Assembly (NCBI RefSeq): GCF_000209165.1
Contig: NC_009045.1
Location: 1,302,001-1,366,000 of the forward strand
DNA from: Scheffersomyces stipitis CBS 6054
Taxonomy: Eukaryota; Ascomycota; Pichiomycetes; Serinales; Debaryomycetaceae
Length of the DNA: 64,000 nucleotides
Direction of reading: 5' to 3'
Below are positions 41,150-51,934 of the stretch, in pieces; the first letter of the stretch is position 1; every line of letters starts with the position of its first letter. The notes beneath the pieces were generated by a model that saw only the letters and a program-made list of their open reading frames with translations, made no database searches and was not told the DNA's origin. The position numbers and the translations under genes are program-made.

Positions 41150-42145
41150 GAAATCCCACAGCAGATCACGGAAAATCTTGCGCCATGCACATAATGGCCC
41201 GTCCTGCATTCAGCATATGGTTTGCTTAAGCGCACCAGACGCCAACCGGCACACAGCCTTGCTCCCCACACACGCACGTGACTTGTACAACCCAACATTT
41301 TTTTATTCAACAAAAGCCTGTGGGAAAGGGGTCAGGCACCTGCACAAAGCGCCGAAATCCAAGAAAGTCGCACTTTGCGCAGAATGCCTGCGCCTAAAAA
41401 AATTCCTCACGCTTGCGACGACATCCCAAACCTTAACTATGGACCATAGTTAGTTGATGTCAAACTGAAGTGAAAAGACCAACACATTAAAACAACAGAA
41501 TATATTAAGCAGCAGAGCCGTATTTATCTGTTGTCACATATAAAGATATAGTAGGGAGTCTAAGACCACGCCAAAAGGTCTAGAACCACATTCTTTGCCT
41601 GCTATATATACCGACTCCACAGCCAAAACCCTCGTCCTAAACCACCAATCGCTACTTGGGTGTTGACATATCCATATAGTGCCCGCTCTGTTCCAGAAAG
41701 CGTCCAGCCAGCTCAACGTGTCCAGCCGTTGAAGCCAGTCCAGAAACGACGAACCGTTTTCACATTCGGTCGATTCAACAAATTTTGTACGGTAGACCCA
41801 AATACTGTGTGTGTTAATCGGCTACACTTGCTCGAGACTACAAGGTGATTCTCCTAATCGTTGTATAACCCGTGTGGATCTCAGCTACGAGAGCTTTCCG
41901 TTTTCATTATCCTCATCATACCCATATCTCCAGGATAGATACCCATAGCATTCTTGTAGTCTTTGAATCGCGTGAAAGCAGCTCTTGAACAAGTTCTCAG
42001 CCATACCAAGCATATATCGTACAAGTCATATCGATATCCCGTGTCATACATCGTATTCAGACGAGTCGTAGTATCATTCCTTGTATCATATTACAACATA
42101 TTTCACATTAGATAACTATCGTATCACAGATTTCATACGCTCAGC

Positions 42146-45100
42146 ATGACCTCCTCCTTGACAGACGAAAACATTCTAGATCACAACTTCTTGGCCAATC
42201 TTCAGCACGACGACCAGGACATCCTTGACGAGTTCTTGGACCAGCGAGTATACGATTCCATAGGAACAAACACCCCCGTGTCTGGTGCCAACGTCAAATT
42301 GGAACAGACAGATTTGTTGGACAGTTTCTACCATCCAACCTCGATTCCAGTATCTACTGAAGTGTCTCAACATCCTTCCCGAAATGTCTCTGTGTCACAG
42401 CTCAACCACGGCTTTGATCCAAGTAGTAACCTCATGAAATCAGACTCTCTTCTCACGAATAACGCTAACGATATGAATAACATCAACAATATCAATAATG
42501 GCAATACTACTGTCAATAACATGAATAACAATAACAATCTCGAGAATTCCAACGAGGACTACTTATATATGGACCAAATCAACTATACTACTACCACCAA
42601 CAACAGCATGTTCACCAATCAGGAAAACACAAACTCCTCTAAGAACGATCACAGCCCGTCTTCTGTGTCACATCAACACTTTACTTTACCGTTACCAGCT
42701 GGTGCTAACGATTATGATGCAAACAAAAGAGGTAGTGCAGCCAGTAATCATCTTAATGGTGAATTATTAAATGGTTCTAGTCAAATCAAGAGCACAACGC
42801 AGCTAGCCGAATATGAATTTCTTCGCGATGAAGTGTCCAAGTTGAAGTTTGGAAACCATTTCATGAACCCTTGCCCTCCTACTGTGGATGTTCCTGATGC
42901 TTCGTATCTTGATTTTTCACCAGAAGCCATGCTGAAGTTGCCATATACTCTTCAGCTTTTCAACTTGCCTCATTATTCACGTGTAGAAACCCAGATTAAG
43001 TTGAAGTTCTCTTTGAGTCCACCACCTCCTCATACTCTTTTGCATATTCCCCAAGACTTGCTTTCCAAGAACAAGTTCTGCCTCAACGAGTCGATCAACG
43101 ATTTGAGTCCCAGAATCAAGGAAAGCTTGTTATATTTAGATGCATATGTGTTGACGTCAGACTTGAAGAGTTCGTGCAATATCTGCTCTAGATGTATCAA
43201 GAGGGAGCAGAAGAGGGCATCGCGTAGAAAGGCCGGTTTCAATCTGGACATGGGTGAAAACGTCGAAGTTTCTACCACGTACAACAGCCCTGTTTCGTTA
43301 ACAACAGCTGCTGGAGTTGTGAAAAACAACCCCAACTCGTGGGCTGACGACAAGATGATGAAGAAGGCTGTCATTTTCAACTGTAAAGAGATAGTTTCGT
43401 TTCCACCTCCAACGGGTTTGATGAATGATTTGGACAAATCGTTGGAGCTTTCGGCCAGAATCATCTGTTACTGTAGACACCACAAGGAATCAGAAGGATT
43501 CAAGCTCTTGTTTGTAGTGAAGAACCAAGAGGGTGTTGTTGTTGCCAAGCATCTTTCTACTCCGATAATGATAATGGACAGAAAGAAAAACACGGCTTCC
43601 TCTCTGATCAGAAATGACGGCTCAGTTCCCAACTCTGTAGCTAACTCTTCGACAAACTTACAGGCTTTGAACGATTCTTATGAATCCAGACCTCAGTTCA
43701 AGAAGAAGAAGAGTCACTCAGACAGCGATGGAGAACAGAAGAGTTCAATAAATTCTCTTCATCCATTGTCACCTAACTCTATAGACGAGTCCGCCTCTGA
43801 GCCTCAGACTAATACCGATACTAATACGGAAGGTAGAGGGTTGAAGCGTAAGAAGTTATCTATAGACGATTCTTTCAACAGCTCCACAAATCCAATGTTC
43901 AACGGTAGTGTGAATGGATTCTCTCCTTTGAGCAACAGTGACACGAATACCTCTACAACGAATCATAACTTGATGGTGAAAACGCAGACTCCTTCAATTA
44001 CTAATGGATTTGGTCTATCTCCTTTAACTCAAGCACAGAACCAGCTGCAGTCATCTCAACAGAATTTGCCTTCTATCCAGAGAATCATTCCTGCCCAGGG
44101 TCCTATTCGTGGAGGTATTGAAGTGACTTTATTAGGTTTCAATTTCCGCCCAGGTTTACAAGTGAAGTTTGGAGCCAACCAGGCTTTGGCTACACATTGC
44201 TGGTCCGAAACTACAATTGTTACTTATCTCCCTCCAGCAGCACAGCCTGGACAAGTCTTGGTCAGTTTTGAAGATCAGGAGAGTATGATGTTGGGAGGTC
44301 CTCAACATCAGCAGATATTTACGTACACCGACGACACTGACAGACAGTTGATTGAGTTGGCATTACAGATAGTTGGGTTGAAGATGAATGGTAAGTTGGA
44401 AGACGCCAAGAACATCGCTAAGAGAATTGTGGGAACCGACAACAACGCCAGTAACTACAGCACCAACGCTGCAAACTCACCTACTGGAACGACGCAAAAC
44501 ATGAACCGTGCTAACATTGAATGGTTTGACAGTGCCCATAAGGCTGTTCAGCAATTAACGAAGTCCGATTTGTCCACAGAGCAGATCTTAATCAGTTTCC
44601 TTTCTTTAGTAGATTTGCCCAACTGTCCTATTATTATTCCCAACTGGCAATTGAGCAATAAACAAGGACAGTCGTTGTTGCATTTGGCTACGTTGAAGAA
44701 GTACACCCATTTGATCAAGTTCTTGATTACGCATGGATGCAAGATTGACTTGCAAGACAACCAGGGTATTACACCTCTCTTCTTAGCCTCGATGTGTGGC
44801 CACAGAGACTTGATTAACATCTTTGTGGACTGTAAATCGAACTGGAACTTGAAGTTGTCCAACGACAAATTCTTGAAAGACTACTGTGACTTGAACGTAT
44901 TGGATATCTTCAACAACTTGGAAGCTGAGCATAGCGACGAGTTTGACAATCTTGAAGAAGTCAAAGACGACGACAAATTAAACAAGTCTATCAGTTTGGA
45001 TTCATTGAACTCTATGTTCACCATGAACTATGGGCGCCATGTTTCGAAAATGGTATTGCAGGATGAGCCTGAAGCTAGTTCAAGTATAGTTCGTGAAAAC

Positions 45101-45898
45101 GATATCTACTCTGTTGGAAAGGAGTTGCTCTCTCCACCACATTCACCACCTATTGAAGATACTAATTCTGAGTTTGCAGATTCTGAATTTGAATCAAATG
45201 ACGACGAAGACGATTACAACGATGTTGAATATGAAGATGATTACTACGACGATGAAGAGGAAGACGAAGAAGAGACTCGCTCTAATTACAGTTCTGACAA
45301 CGACGGAGACATAGATGATAACGAGTCGTTGACATCTAACTCTACAATTGTTCCTGGGTCGAGCGATGATACTACAGTTACGTCTACTCCTCCCGGGTTG
45401 TGGCAGAAGGTCAAAAATGTCTTTAATAATGACGAAGAAGAAAACTTGCCATCATACGATGACTTATTCCCATTTGGCCCTTCATCTTTCAGCTCAAAGC
45501 CTAAGACTCAGATTGAAAGAAGTCTCAATGGTACAACTTCCAGTGCAGTAGGATCTTCTAGCAAGGTTAGTGGTGTAGATTCTGATCAGCAGGATGATGC
45601 TGGTATCTCTTCTGATTCTTCCGAAGATATTGTGATTTCGTATATCAATCATCCTCGTAAGACAGTTGAAAATGATAAGATGTTGTTATTCTTCTGGTTC
45701 CCCGTTTTGGTAGGCATTGTTGGGTTGTTCTTCATGATCAGCGTAATGGGCTACAGATTCGAAACCATCGAGAACATCAAGTTGATTATCAGAACAACTG
45801 TAGGCCAATGGATGGTAGGAAACGAAAGAATCGGCAGAGTTTTCAGAAACAATGGAGAAAGCGTAGTCCAAGCCACTGGGCGACTCCTCAATGTCTAA
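42146..45898 (+). CDS. SPT23: Membrane-tethered transcription factor, Spt23/Mga2 family
   Basis: This 1250-residue protein matches Spt23/Mga2, endoplasmic-reticulum-anchored activators of the desaturase gene OLE1 that sense membrane lipid packing and are released by proteasomal processing. An Asn-rich N-terminus precedes a conserved region (about 260-470: LPYTLQLFNLPHYSRVETQI). Then come an IPT/TIG domain (about 645-730), ankyrin repeats (about 840-895: GQSLLHLATLKKYTHLIKFL) and an acidic stretch (about 1015-1050). One C-terminal membrane helix lies at about 1177-1202 (LLFFWFPVLVGIVGLFFMIS). The element NLPSYDDLF near 1101-1104 may be the docking site for the ubiquitin ligase Rsp5. The family usually has one member in CUG-clade yeasts. 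Confidence 0.93.
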   Translation: MTSSLTDENILDHNFLANLQHDDQDILDEFLDQRVYDSIGTNTPVSGANVKLEQTDLLDSFYHPTSIPVSTEVSQHPSRNVSVSQLNHGFDPSSNLMKSDSLLTNNANDMNNINNINNGNTTVNNMNNNNNLENSNEDYLYMDQINYTTTTNNSMFTNQENTNSSKNDHSPSSVSHQHFTLPLPAGANDYDANKRGSAASNHLNGELLNGSSQIKSTTQLAEYEFLRDEVSKLKFGNHFMNPCPPTVDVPDASYLDFSPEAMLKLPYTLQLFNLPHYSRVETQIKLKFSLSPPPPHTLLHIPQDLLSKNKFCLNESINDLSPRIKESLLYLDAYVLTSDLKSSCNICSRCIKREQKRASRRKAGFNLDMGENVEVSTTYNSPVSLTTAAGVVKNNPNSWADDKMMKKAVIFNCKEIVSFPPPTGLMNDLDKSLELSARIICYCRHHKESEGFKLLFVVKNQEGVVVAKHLSTPIMIMDRKKNTASSLIRNDGSVPNSVANSSTNLQALNDSYESRPQFKKKKSHSDSDGEQKSSINSLHPLSPNSIDESASEPQTNTDTNTEGRGLKRKKLSIDDSFNSSTNPMFNGSVNGFSPLSNSDTNTSTTNHNLMVKTQTPSITNGFGLSPLTQAQNQLQSSQQNLPSIQRIIPAQGPIRGGIEVTLLGFNFRPGLQVKFGANQALATHCWSETTIVTYLPPAAQPGQVLVSFEDQESMMLGGPQHQQIFTYTDDTDRQLIELALQIVGLKMNGKLEDAKNIAKRIVGTDNNASNYSTNAANSPTGTTQNMNRANIEWFDSAHKAVQQLTKSDLSTEQILISFLSLVDLPNCPIIIPNWQLSNKQGQSLLHLATLKKYTHLIKFLITHGCKIDLQDNQGITPLFLASMCGHRDLINIFVDCKSNWNLKLSNDKFLKDYCDLNVLDIFNNLEAEHSDEFDNLEEVKDDDKLNKSISLDSLNSMFTMNYGRHVSKMVLQDEPEASSSIVRENDIYSVGKELLSPPHSPPIEDTNSEFADSEFESNDDEDDYNDVEYEDDYYDDEEEDEEETRSNYSSDNDGDIDDNESLTSNSTIVPGSSDDTTVTSTPPGLWQKVKNVFNNDEEENLPSYDDLFPFGPSSFSSKPKTQIERSLNGTTSSAVGSSSKVSGVDSDQQDDAGISSDSSEDIVISYINHPRKTVENDKMLLFFWFPVLVGIVGLFFMISVMGYRFETIENIKLIIRTTVGQWMVGNERIGRVFRNNGESVVQATGRLLNV

Positions 45899-46463
45899 TT
45901 AGAGAAACGAAGATGATGAATCTGTAGTGATTGGGATATTTGATTTTGTTATCTATTGCAATTTCTATGTTATTGGGATATAACCGGTTTTGTTTTTGAT
46001 TGATAATTTTTGTTTATTTCTGAGTGCTTGCATTCGCCTAATTAATTATTTAGCTTTACATTTAGAATACTATAGTTCAATTTTGGAATCATTGTAGCTG
46101 CATTTCTCCGCAGGAAATAAGGATTTACTGCTGGAGATTAGAGTGATCATGACTTCCGCTTGGGTGCAAAAAAGGATGAGTGATTCACGGTGATAAGGAA
46201 ACTCTGGAAATATGAGATAGAAGAGAAAACCGGACAATCCATGAGTGGAATTGATATGAAAGTAAGTGTAGATTCTATATGTTTAACATACTTTATTTCA
46301 TTTGTGATTTGTATGGAAATGTTCTTGTTTATCTTGATTTAGTCTCTAATTTTGTCTCCAACAGATGCCCCACATTTTCTCAAGTGAAAAATTTAAAAAT
46401 CTTCTGGTATGAGAAAATTGTTAACGTGAAAAACATCAATAATTCTTTTCTTATTCGCCAGCC
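45899..46463. other. Intergenic region SPT23/HEM4
   Basis: A 565-bp AT-rich stretch: 3' flank of SPT23 and HEM4 promoter. I see no clear TATA box or gene. Confidence 0.5.
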
Positions 46464-47243
46464 ATGCCAAAAGCGAAACCGGTACTACTTCTCAAGAATG
46501 CTAGTGTACCGACAGATCCGTACGAGGGTATATTTCTCGAGAACGGCTTTTGTCCTGAGTTTTTACCACTTTTGACTCATCGTCACTTCGACAGGGAACG
46601 GACTTTGGAATATCTAAGAAGCTCAGAATTTGTAGACGAGATCCCGGTTTTCATCATAACGTCACAGAGGGCTGTCGAAATGTTAGGCGACTGCCTTAGT
46701 CTGCTTGAACAAGAAGTAAAGAAGAAGATCTTATCGAAGATTGGCTATACTGTGGGACCAGCAACTTTTTCAGTGTTGAAGACGTTGGGATTCAGCCTGA
46801 TCAGAGGCGGAGAGCGCGCTGGAAACGGACTGAAGTTGGCAGAGTTGATACATGAAGAAGTTGGAGATATTTCTACAAGAATGGTGTTCTTCACAGGAGT
46901 TGTCAGAAAGGATATAATCCCGAGAAAGCTCATGGAATGGAATCATAACTTACAGGAAACTGTGATCTACACAACAGAAGTGCGAGATGATGTAGTTAAA
47001 AACTTTACCAACTACATTGAACGAACTTCTGGTGGCTGGATCGTATTTTTCAGTCCTCAGGGAACAGAGCTGATAGTGGAGTATATACGAAACCAGCGAC
47101 AAAGCCAGTTCAAACTCGCTTCTATTGGTCCTACCACGGAAGAGTATCTCTTGGAGAATAGTATAAAGCCAGATATTACTGCTTCTAAACCACACGCATC
47201 TTCATTGTATGAAGCAATAGTTAATTCAGAGAATACAGCATAA
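46464..47243 (+). CDS. HEM4: Uroporphyrinogen-III synthase
   Basis: This 259-residue protein fits HemD/Hem4, which closes hydroxymethylbilane into uroporphyrinogen III in cytosolic heme synthesis. Family features seen are VLLLKNASVPTDPYEGIF at the N-terminus, FIITSQRAVEML, YTVGPATFSVLKTLGF, RGGERAGNG, FFTGVVRKDIIPRKL, WIVFFSPQGTELI and ASIGPTTEEYL near the C-terminus. Overall identity in this family is low, so the pattern of motifs carries the call. The previous enzyme of the pathway, HEM3, lies about 5 kb away. The start ATG at 46464 gives the usual short leader. Confidence 0.93.
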   Translation: MPKAKPVLLLKNASVPTDPYEGIFLENGFCPEFLPLLTHRHFDRERTLEYLRSSEFVDEIPVFIITSQRAVEMLGDCLSLLEQEVKKKILSKIGYTVGPATFSVLKTLGFSLIRGGERAGNGLKLAELIHEEVGDISTRMVFFTGVVRKDIIPRKLMEWNHNLQETVIYTTEVRDDVVKNFTNYIERTSGGWIVFFSPQGTELIVEYIRNQRQSQFKLASIGPTTEEYLLENSIKPDITASKPHASSLYEAIVNSENTA

Positions 47244-47490
47244 GCATAGAATACTTAAAAGCATACTTGAAAGTATAAATCCTCGTTAATAGAAGTATAT
47301 AATGTACAATATTGAATTTATAGTAAGTTCTGAATACTCGTTGACCTCATAGTACTCTACAGAATAGACACTTTCCTTTTCATCTGTTTATACATTTGAA
47401 ATCAAACAATAAATAGACAAATTAACTAACTAACGAGCAATTAATAAATAGGTTTTATAATTAAAAAAAAACATCATATTATTACTACCA

Positions 47491-49518
47491 TTACTTCTTT
47501 GAGGAGTTGACAACATCGATGATCTGTTTGACAACACCGGGGTTCGACAAAGTTGAGATATCACCCAACTGATCAGCTTCACCAGCCAAAACCTTTCTCA
47601 AGATTCTTCTCATGATCTTACCAGATCTGGTCTTTGGTAAGTCATCAACCAACAAAATCAACTTAGGAGCAGCAAAAGGACCAATTTCCTTTCTGACAGT
47701 CAAGATCAATTCCTTCTTGACGGCTTCGATGTCGTCTTCGATGTTCTTGTCTTTCTTGAGGGAAACGTAGGCAGCCACAGCTTGACCAGTCAAGTCGTCA
47801 GCATAACCCACAACGGCCGATTCAGCCACTAAGTGGTGCTCAATAAGAGCAGCCTCAATTTCGGCAGTGGATAATCTATGACCAGATACATTAACCACAT
47901 CATCAACTCTACCCAAGATCCAGTAGAAACCATCATTATCTCTGGCAGCACCATCTCCGGAAAAGTAGTGGTTAGGGTATGGTTTCAAGTAGGTGTCGAT
48001 AAATCTGTTGTAGTCGTTGAAGATACCTCTGGTGATCGATGGCCAGGCAGATTTGATTGCCAAAACACCTTCGACGTCGTTCTCATTCAATTCGGCACCA
48101 GTGGTAGGATCCAAGATCTTGGGAACAATACCAAAGAATGGTAAAGAAGCAGAACCAGGCTTCGTAGGAGTCACACCGGCCAAAGGAGTTAACAAATGTG
48201 ATCCCGACTCGGTTTGCCAGTAGGTATCGACAATGTGTGCCTTGCCTCTGCCGATGTTGTCGTTGTACCAATGCCAGACTTCAGCAGCAATAGGTTCACC
48301 GACGGATCCAAGAACTCTGAGCGAAGACAAGTCGTAGTTCTCAACAAACTTAGTGCCGGCTCTCTTCAACAATCTAAGGGCAGTAGGGGCGACATAGAAC
48401 TGGTTAACTTTGTACTCGTCAACGATATCCCAGTATCTCGAGAAGTTAGGATAGGCTGGAGTTCCTTCAAAAACAACGGTGGTGGCACCATTCAAAAGAG
48501 GACCGTATACGACATACGTATGCCCGGTAATCCAGCCGATATCACCTGCAGTAAAGATAATATCATCTTCGTGGACATCAAAAGTATACTTGGTGGTCAA
48601 AAGAGCGCCCAACAAGTAACCAGCGGTGTTGTGCTGAACACCCTTTGGCTTTCCAGTAGAACCCGAGGTATATAACAAGAACAATGGGTCTTCAGAGTTG
48701 ACTGGAACAGGTGGGAAGTATGGACCATATTTGTCCAATTCTTCGTGCCACCACAAATCTCTCTTAGGATTGAAAGGTACGTGAGCGTTACCAGTTCTCT
48801 TGAAGACAATGACGTTTCTGACATTTGGACAGTCCTTCAAGGCGTCGTCGACAATTTTCTTGGTTTCAATAGTCTTTCCACCTCTCTTAGACTCGTCAGC
48901 AGTGATGACGATTTGAGAGTCACCATCCAAGATTCTGTCCTTAAGTGATGTCGACGAGAAACCTGCGAAAACTACCGAGTGGATAGCTCCAATTCTCACG
49001 ATAGCCAACAATGTAACGATGGCTTCAGGAATCATTGGTAAATAGACGGCAACAGAGTCTCCCTTCTTGACTCCCAACTTTGTCAAAGACTGTGCCAACT
49101 TCGATACCTGTTTCAATAATTCACCGTAAGAGATGATTCTGCCGGTGTTTGGTTCATCTCCTTCATAGATGATAGCAGGCTTGTTGGGGTTCTTGATGGC
49201 CCAACGGTCAACAGCATTGTAACAGGCATTCAACTGACCGTTGATGAACCAAGCTGGCAAGTCACCGTTTTTGAAGTCGTCCTTGGAATCGACAGGAAAT
49301 CTTGCCAAGTCAAAAGGTTTGAACCAATCCAAGCTGTTCTTGGCTTGTTCACCGAAGAAGGTATTTGGATCGGTAACGGACTGGTCGTACATCTTCTTGT
49401 AGGTGTCAAAGTCTGGCAAGTTAGGCTTGGACTTGGACCTCTCGAAGAAACCCTGTGGAGGGTCCATCTTCTTCTCGTGGTCCAAGGTGAGGTGGGATTG
49501 TTGAGTAGATTCAGGCAT
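47491..49518 (-). CDS. ACS1: Acetyl-CoA synthetase, Acs1-type
   Basis: This 675-residue enzyme makes acetyl-CoA from acetate, ATP and CoA. The AMP-binding loop [12 protein letters not shown] is at about residues 283-294, [11 protein letters not shown] follows, and the C-terminal catalytic lysine lies in [11 protein letters not shown] (about 634). The family element YWQTESGSH is present. [31 protein letters not shown] and the ending STLSNPGVV are nearer to S. cerevisiae Acs1 than Acs2. Acs1 is the form used on non-fermentable carbon and is typically glucose-repressed. A minus-strand TATA box lies about 115 bp upstream, followed by a long intergenic region. Confidence 0.93.
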   Translation of the reverse strand: MPESTQQSHLTLDHEKKMDPPQGFFERSKSKPNLPDFDTYKKMYDQSVTDPNTFFGEQAKNSLDWFKPFDLARFPVDSKDDFKNGDLPAWFINGQLNACYNAVDRWAIKNPNKPAIIYEGDEPNTGRIISYGELLKQVSKLAQSLTKLGVKKGDSVAVYLPMIPEAIVTLLAIVRIGAIHSVVFAGFSSTSLKDRILDGDSQIVITADESKRGGKTIETKKIVDDALKDCPNVRNVIVFKRTGNAHVPFNPKRDLWWHEELDKYGPYFPPVPVNSEDPLFLLYTSGSTGKPKGVQHNTAGYLLGALLTTKYTFDVHEDDIIFTAGDIGWITGHTYVVYGPLLNGATTVVFEGTPAYPNFSRYWDIVDEYKVNQFYVAPTALRLLKRAGTKFVENYDLSSLRVLGSVGEPIAAEVWHWYNDNIGRGKAHIVDTYWQTESGSHLLTPLAGVTPTKPGSASLPFFGIVPKILDPTTGAELNENDVEGVLAIKSAWPSITRGIFNDYNRFIDTYLKPYPNHYFSGDGAARDNDGFYWILGRVDDVVNVSGHRLSTAEIEAALIEHHLVAESAVVGYADDLTGQAVAAYVSLKKDKNIEDDIEAVKKELILTVRKEIGPFAAPKLILLVDDLPKTRSGKIMRRILRKVLAGEADQLGDISTLSNPGVVKQIIDVVNSSKK

Positions 49519-51934
49519 TGGATCTGACTGACAATTAAGTTAAACCAACAAAAGACTACTTAGCAATTGTTGCTTATGAAGGTTGGAAAAGACAAGATGC
49601 TAAAAGTATAGTCTGGGGATTTTCTGATGTATTTATACTGCTCCAGGAATTTGTCACTAGGTCTGAGATTTTGTCTACCCCAAATTTCTGTGTCTGCAGG
49701 CCACACAGTTCTGGTATGCACCTAAAAAGTCGGACTTTAGTAAAAAATATCCAATTGTTGTGTTGAAGGACGAGAAAAAAAACCCATCCACACTCTGGCA
49801 GTGCTGCGGTGGGACAGTGATTCGGTGAAAATGTCCTGACACCCGACACATATTTACCTACAAATCAGACATAAATTTACACATTATTGTCGGTGTGAGT
49901 TTCGCATTTGCAATAGCAGCTATAAATATTTAGCGGTTTGTGGTGGGTAGATAGTACTCCCTTTGTGTCCAGTACCTGGGGCAAATGAGCCTCGTCGAGG
50001 TTCACCATGGTCAGTGTCGACGAATTGTCTGTCTGACCGTTGTGGCCAATATCGTCGCATTCGGAAGTAATTGGCGAACGGGTCAAATTGTCGGCACTGC
50101 CAGCAACCTTGTTTCCAAAAGTGTTGGTACAGACACTTTTCGCCTAAGTTACCCCACTCCGTGGTAGATCTGACTGACAAAACCCGTTTCGAGCACCAAT
50201 GAGCTTAGTCAAATTACTATGGATGCTTTTGTGTGACCAAATTGTCGACTCCCAGTGGGCCGCAATAGGGGCGCCAGACACACTCCGACACCCGTCGGGG
50301 CTAGCAGACAGACATTGCGTACACCAAGATCCAAGTCGCAATCGCAGGAACCCAAGAGGGCCCAAACACAGTCAGACACAGATTCAGACTCCGACTCCGG
50401 TTCGATCTCGAATACGTTAATCAATCGCATAATATCCCTGTCGGAGTCGGAGGAATGAATTCAGCCGAGTTCGTTTGTGACCGAGTGTCAGGACAATTAT
50501 CTTCTTGACTGACAAAAATACCTGAAAGCAAGATCAGCACTTGACCCCACAAATCGGTGGGTCCGGTACTAACACACGACCTGCTGTAAAATGTCTGGTG
50601 TGATCGCCCGGACTTTCATTCTCGGAGTTCAGGAATGTAGAGGCTGCCAACTCCGACAGCCCCACAAATTGTCGGGCTCCGACATTCTCCATCGTACGTT
50701 TTTCATCTGGTCAACTACGAATCACAGATTAGCGATTCACAGATTTACTAATTGCCTGAGCTTACACTTTACCTTTTCGTCACGTGAACTTCTCCAATCC
50801 TATAACCTCTTGATTCATCCGTCCGTCTTATCGGCCCCAGCCTTTGAATTTGATCAGCAAAACTCCGATGCCAACAAAACTCTCACGTTGTGAGGCAGAC
50901 AGACATTTTATTGAAATCTATCTTTCCATACGTCAGAATTTGGTTTCTCTGCGATTCACCGGGCCTCTCGCACCTTCAGTCCGGCTCTTTTCTATCTACA
51001 ACTCTCTACATCTCTCTACAACTCTCTACTAGCTCTGCTACACTCTTATATTCTTTTATATACCCTTGTATTGTTGACAGTCTCTGAATCTTGATTCAAA
51101 GCCCTTTTCCTGAAATTTACGAAGTTTTAGTAGACAATTTGGTTGGTACCATCGCTCCATCGCGTGTACTTGCTACTTTCCCCTACCTCCAGTCTCCCCA
51201 ACCTTTAATGAGGTCTTTCAAATCTTGTCTTGGCTCGTTTCAGGGCACAGCAGTAGATTAACATAGTTAAGCAACCTCGTCTCACTCCTACCAACTCCGG
51301 TCCAAGTGGCTTCCAAGAAATCGGAATTATATAGTACTACCTCTTATCCGGGGTCTTCAGAAACAGAAAATCTGGGGAAATTTTGGGTTTGTCACGTGAT
51401 GTATATTCACCTAAATTTTTCAAGATCCTAACTCCTTTGTACCATTGCCGATGATTGCTTTTGGAGAAACTATTATGTATCGCTATCGGCTAGCCGTCTG
51501 TCGCGACTAGTCTCGACCTCGAAGAACCCCGAAAACGCTTACTAAGCGATTACTCAGTTAGAACTGTGTAGACGGTAGTAGAATAATTGTAGAAGTAGTA
51601 GAAGATACCATTCTAGAACACAGTGTAAATAATCTTATGCCAAAACAGAATGATGGTAAGCAGGGTCAATTTACTCGAATTTCTTACCCGACTAGAACTT
51701 ATCAATCTCATTACATCTAAACATGTCATTACAATTCCTGATAATTTTGAATAGATAGAGATAATATCCTATCCTCTTGATTAACCTATTAACAATGTTG
51801 ATCTTTTAGCATTTTATCGTTATATATTATGTATAATAGTATGAAGTTGAAGGGCATGGCAGCACTGGAAGTCCAGCATATACAACAACAACTAGGGTCT
51901 GTTGTATGGAGTAATATTTACATGAGTGGGGCAT
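49519..51934. other. Long ACS1 upstream region / HEM3 3' flank
   Basis: About 2.4 kb without a gene I can support. The half nearer ACS1 (49880-50700) is enriched in ATTGTCGG-type repeats and CCG/CGG triplets. CCCCAC elements occur at about 50151, 50543 and 50660, and GATCTGACTGACAA occurs at 49521 and 50167. CACGTG boxes occur at about 50778 and 51393. It most likely includes a complex ACS1 promoter. Confidence 0.5.
49630..49637 (-). promoter_or_regulatory. ACS1 TATA box
   Basis: On the minus strand TATAAATA lies about 112-119 bp before the ACS1 start, suitable spacing for a yeast TATA box. Confidence 0.6.

Larger units (their letters stand above)
39638..42145. other. Long divergent intergenic region SR gene/SPT23
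   Basis: About 2.5 kb. It holds CACGTG boxes near 39738 and 41276, a 13-bp direct repeat at 40698-40727, a run of GAACAG elements (40333-40440), and a 9-bp inverted repeat at 41105-41149. The final 300 bp before SPT23 look like a leader. Open frames show no family features. I see no RNA gene. Confidence 0.5.

Noticed and set aside
41178..41453. 91-codon frame with several Cys and His upstream of SPT23
   Set aside because: The spacing does not form a zinc-finger pattern and the frame shows no family similarity that I can see.
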